Assembly: GCA_028688235.1 (NCBI GenBank)
Contig: JAQTYP010000161.1
Span: 1-7,482, forward strand
Length of the DNA stretch: 7,482 nucleotides
Source of the DNA: Methylomonas sp.
Lineage (GTDB): Bacteria > Pseudomonadota > Gammaproteobacteria > Methylococcales > Methylomonadaceae
Direction of reading: 5' to 3'
A model generated the notes under the pieces. That model was not told the origin of the DNA and ran no database searches. It saw only the letters and a list, made by a program, of their open reading frames with translations. The position numbers and the translations under genes are program-made. Numbering within the stretch: position 1 is the first letter of the stretch; the number at the start of each line of letters is the position of its first letter. Below are positions 4,834-7,482 of the stretch, piece by piece.

Positions 4834-7075
4834 AGAGTGCCAACAATACGCGTTCAGGCGTCATCGGCGCATGGTAATCCGCTTGCCAGTTTGGATTGAA
4901 GGCTTGTATGGCCTTGACCAACGCGAAATATGCCGCGATGCCGTACATCAGAGGCGGTTCGCCGACGGCCTTGGAATGCAGCAAGCCCGGTGGATTATCC
5001 GCAGAGTCCAGGAAACGCACTTCTATGTCCGGGGCAAAATGCAGGTCGGGGACTTTGTAAGCGCTCAGACTATCTGTCAACAGCCGTCCGTCGGCGTCGT
5101 AAATCACTTGTTCCAGCGTCATCCAGCCTAGGCCTTGCACGACGGCGCCTTCGATCTGGCCCAGGTCGACTTTTACATCCAGCGGCTGACCGTCGTCGTG
5201 AACGATGGCGACTCTGTCGATAGAATAACGGCCGCGCAGACAATCGACGGTCACCTCGACCGATGCACAGCCGTAGACGTGGTAAGCAAAAGGATGGCCT
5301 TTGTTGACGGAACGGTCGAAAAACACGTCGGGCGTCGCATAGTGAGCCTGGGCCGACAAGGCCGTACGCGATAAATAGGCCTGAGTGATCAATTTTCGCC
5401 AGTGAATATCCGTAGGTTTATCGAGGCAGTAAACGCGTTCATCGACGATGTCGAGATCTCCGATTTCGGTATTTTCCAGCAAACCGGCGGCAACCTTCAG
5501 CAAGCGTCGTTTGATTTCCAAACAGGCGATACGGACGGCCTGCCCGTTCAGATCGGTGCCTGTGCTGGCTGCGGTCGGCGACATGTTGGCGATGCGGGTG
5601 GTATTGGTACTTTCGATTTTAACCCGATGTTCGGCTACGCCTAGCGTACTAGCGGTTAATTTGGCAATTTTGGTTTTGACGCCTTGCCCCATTTCCACCG
5701 CGCCGCAGCTGACGCTGACGCTGCCGTCGGCGTAGACATGCACCAAGGCGTCGGCCTGGTTCAGAAAAGTAGCGGTAAACGATATGCCGAAACAGACCGG
5801 CATCATCGCGATGGCTTTTTTCTGTAGCGGATGTTCGGCATTGAAGGTCGTTATGGCTTGCTGGCGCCGCTCCCAATCGAAATCGCTTTCAGCTTGAACC
5901 CAACTCGATTCGGCCTGGCAGTGTTGAACCGGCATGCCGTAATAAAAGCTTTGGCCCGCTTGCAGCAGGTTGCGGCGTTGAATCTCGCTAGCTTCGACAC
6001 CCATCGTCCGAGCCGCTTCGAAAATCGCCGATTCCAGTACGAACATGGCCTGAGGGCCGCCGAATCCGCGAAATGCGGTGTTGGGCGGCAGGTGTGTACG
6101 GCAGCTGACCGCGCCGACTTGCATATTCGGAATGTAGTAGCTGTTGCCGGCGTGAAACAACGTGCGTTCCAGAATAGCCAGCGACAGATCGGCGTAAGCG
6201 CCGGCATTCTGAAAAAAATCCACCTTGTATGCCAGAATCTTGCCGGAGGCGTCCAGGCCCAGTTCGAAGTTGGCCACGTAAGGATGGCGCTTGCCGGTGA
6301 TGATGCAGTCTTCGCCGCGGCGTAAGGTCAGCTTTGCCGGGCGCTGACATTTGAAAGCCGCCAGCGCCGCCATCGCGGCAAACGGTGTGGCTTGCTCCTC
6401 CTTGCCGCCGAAACCGCCGCCCAAGCGCAGCACATCGACTTCTATCTGATGCATTGCCAAGCCCAGTACTCGGGCAATGATACGCTGCGTCATGCCGGGC
6501 GATTGGGTCGCCGAAATCACCTTCAGGCCATGATTTTCAGTCGGATAAGCCATAGCGGTTTGGGTTTCCAGATACATATGTTCCTGAGCGCCGCTAGCCG
6601 CGGTTCCCTTCACCACCAGTGCGCATTTCGGCCATGCGGCGTCGAGGTCTCCGCAGCCGAACACCCGTTTGGGCGCGATATGCAGTCCTAAGCGATCGGC
6701 TTCGCGGGCGTCGAAGACCGCCGGCAAGGCTCGATAGCCGACTTGCACCAAGTCAGCCGCTTGCCTTGCGATATCGGCCGATTCGGCGGCGATCAGCGCC
6801 AAGGGCTGGCCGTGATAGACCACTTCCTTATCCGCCAACAGCACTTCGTCTGCCGCCACGTTGCCGACCTGATTCGAACCTGGAATGTCTTTGGCCGTGA
6901 ATATCCGGACGACGCCAGCCAAATCCTGCGCCGCCGAAACATCCAATTGCTCTATGATGCCGTGCGCCACAGTCGATAATACCGGTTGCAAATAGAGACA
7001 ATCGGCCGGCGGCACCGGATCATCGGTAAATTTCGAGGCTCCTAAAGCGTGTAACGCGTCATCACCCAAGCGCAT
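4808..7075 (-). CDS. xdhB: Xanthine dehydrogenase molybdopterin-binding (large) subunit XdhB
   Basis: This is the catalytic subunit that hydroxylates hypoxanthine to xanthine and xanthine to urate at the molybdenum centre; electrons pass to the FeS/FAD subunit XdhA and on to NAD+. It has 755 residues, normal for the family. The N-terminal aldehyde oxidase/XDH hammerhead-type domain spans about 10-120, with the Mo-binding domains from about 140 to the end. Counting against bovine xanthine oxidase gives Q191 (Gln767), E226 in GGGFGGKE (Glu802), R304 in ERTLFH (Arg880), F338 in AFRGFGGPQ (Phe914), F433-T434 (Phe1009-Thr1010), SPTAAS at 499-504, and the base-catalyst E706 in KAVGEPPL (Glu1261). 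Residues 226 and 304 are 78 apart, as in the bovine enzyme. The ATG at 7073-7075 has GGGAGG (complement of 7082-7087) 6 bp before it. It overlaps xdhA by 14 bp. Aldehyde oxidase is unlikely because the purine-binding Glu and Arg are kept. Confidence 0.96.
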   Translation of the reverse strand: MRLGDDALHALGASKFTDDPVPPADCLYLQPVLSTVAHGIIEQLDVSAAQDLAGVVRIFTAKDIPGSNQVGNVAADEVLLADKEVVYHGQPLALIAAESADIARQAADLVQVGYRALPAVFDAREADRLGLHIAPKRVFGCGDLDAAWPKCALVVKGTAASGAQEHMYLETQTAMAYPTENHGLKVISATQSPGMTQRIIARVLGLAMHQIEVDVLRLGGGFGGKEEQATPFAAMAALAAFKCQRPAKLTLRRGEDCIITGKRHPYVANFELGLDASGKILAYKVDFFQNAGAYADLSLAILERTLFHAGNSYYIPNMQVGAVSCRTHLPPNTAFRGFGGPQAMFVLESAIFEAARTMGVEASEIQRRNLLQAGQSFYYGMPVQHCQAESSWVQAESDFDWERRQQAITTFNAEHPLQKKAIAMMPVCFGISFTATFLNQADALVHVYADGSVSVSCGAVEMGQGVKTKIAKLTASTLGVAEHRVKIESTNTTRIANMSPTAASTGTDLNGQAVRIACLEIKRRLLKVAAGLLENTEIGDLDIVDERVYCLDKPTDIHWRKLITQAYLSRTALSAQAHYATPDVFFDRSVNKGHPFAYHVYGCASVEVTVDCLRGRYSIDRVAIVHDDGQPLDVKVDLGQIEGAVVQGLGWMTLEQVIYDADGRLLTDSLSAYKVPDLHFAPDIEVRFLDSADNPPGLLHSKAVGEPPLMYGIAAYFALVKAIQAFNPNWQADYHAPMTPERVLLALYAHQEPHA

Positions 7076-7482
7076 GCAAGGCCTCCCAGCTGATTCGGTC
7101 CGGAAACAATTTCAAAAAATGCGCGAAGAACAACTGCCTGAACAACAAGCGTTTATAGACAGCGGAACCGCGCAAGTCGTCTATCGGTGCAATTTCGGTT
7201 TGCGCGATTGCGGCCGCCGCTAGAACGGTCTCGGCTTTCAGCGGTTTTTCGCGCAGATAATCGCAGGTCGCGGTCAGATAGAGCGGTGTTGGCGCTACGC
7301 CGCCTGCGGCGATATGCACGTCGGTGACAAGTCTGCCGGATAAGCTTATAGCCATAGCCGAATTGACGCCGGCGACGTCCAGGTGAATGCGCTTGCCGAC
7401 CTTTTCGAAGCTGAAACCGGAGGGCGGCGGCGTCGCATCGAAAACCAATTCCGTAATGCGTTCGCCACTCCGGCAAGCGGTA
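7062..7482 (-). CDS. xdhA: Xanthine dehydrogenase small subunit XdhA (2Fe-2S/FAD), C-terminal part only
   Basis: The reading frame is open to the right edge, so the gene starts outside the window and about 139 C-terminal residues are seen. They match the end of the FAD-binding module of molybdenum hydroxylases (the CO-dehydrogenase flavoprotein C-terminal domain). The block DVHIAAGGVAPTPLYLTA corresponds to the conserved AFGGMAATPxRA region, followed by TEIAPIDDLRGSAVYKRLL, the family-typical PxxDxRxSAxYR motif, and a final helical tail ending SWEALHALG. The 2Fe-2S and main FAD domains would lie outside. XdhA accepts electrons from the Mo subunit and reduces NAD+. Its stop codon lies inside the first codons of xdhB, and the xdhB Shine-Dalgarno lies inside xdhA, so the two subunits are probably translationally coupled. 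Confidence 0.92.
   Translation of the reverse strand, partial: TACRSGERITELVFDATPPPSGFSFEKVGKRIHLDVAGVNSAMAISLSGRLVTDVHIAAGGVAPTPLYLTATCDYLREKPLKAETVLAAAAIAQTEIAPIDDLRGSAVYKRLLFRQLFFAHFLKLFPDRISWEALHALG

Noticed and set aside
5831..6325. Plus-strand open frame of 164 codons inside the xdhB region (and shorter ones at 3624-3938, 4814-5131 and 6392-6691)
   Set aside because: These are antisense to xdhB or xdhC, whose catalytic motifs are intact throughout. No Shine-Dalgarno or domain supports them.

Overview
The window reads as ordinary bacterial chromosome of roughly even base composition, dense with genes and without mobile elements, CRISPR arrays or RNA genes. The GroES/GroEL sequences (545-residue GroEL with a GGM-rich tail), the BarA-like receiver/phosphotransfer protein and the xdhA-xdhB-xdhC arrangement fit a gammaproteobacterium. 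A methanotroph-like genus such as Methylomonas is possible, but that is an impression from sequence style and not demonstrated.

Left end (1-485): the start of a moeB-type adenylyltransferase gene runs leftward off the window. It is divergent from groES across a 137-bp control region. That region holds a strong promoter (TTGACA / TATTAT), an overlapping sigma-32-like signal, and a perfect CIRCE operator (TTAGCACTC-N9-GAGTGCTAA) for the HrcA repressor. groES and groEL follow (486-2460), separated by 49 bp that contain a small hairpin over the groES stop codon and a 12-bp palindrome. The operon ends in a textbook intrinsic terminator (2491-2523).

Middle (2612-3367): a stand-alone receiver plus histidine-phosphotransfer (REC-Hpt) protein, with all phosphorelay residues present but no kinase beside it. 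It converges on the xdh cluster with a gap of only 22 bp.

Right half (3390-7482, minus strand): a tightly overlapping operon for molybdenum-dependent xanthine dehydrogenase. Transcription order is xdhA (FeS/FAD subunit, only its C-terminal part inside the window), xdhB (molybdopterin subunit), a small multi-span membrane protein of uncertain family, and xdhC (cofactor insertion/maturation factor). Every junction overlaps (14, 26 or 8, and 8 bp), which suggests translational coupling. XdhB keeps every residue known to bind and hydroxylate purines in bovine xanthine oxidase, so xanthine/hypoxanthine oxidation is a well supported function. The two most unexplained items are the membrane protein embedded in this operon and the orphan REC-Hpt protein. 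I found no clearly new multi-gene system.
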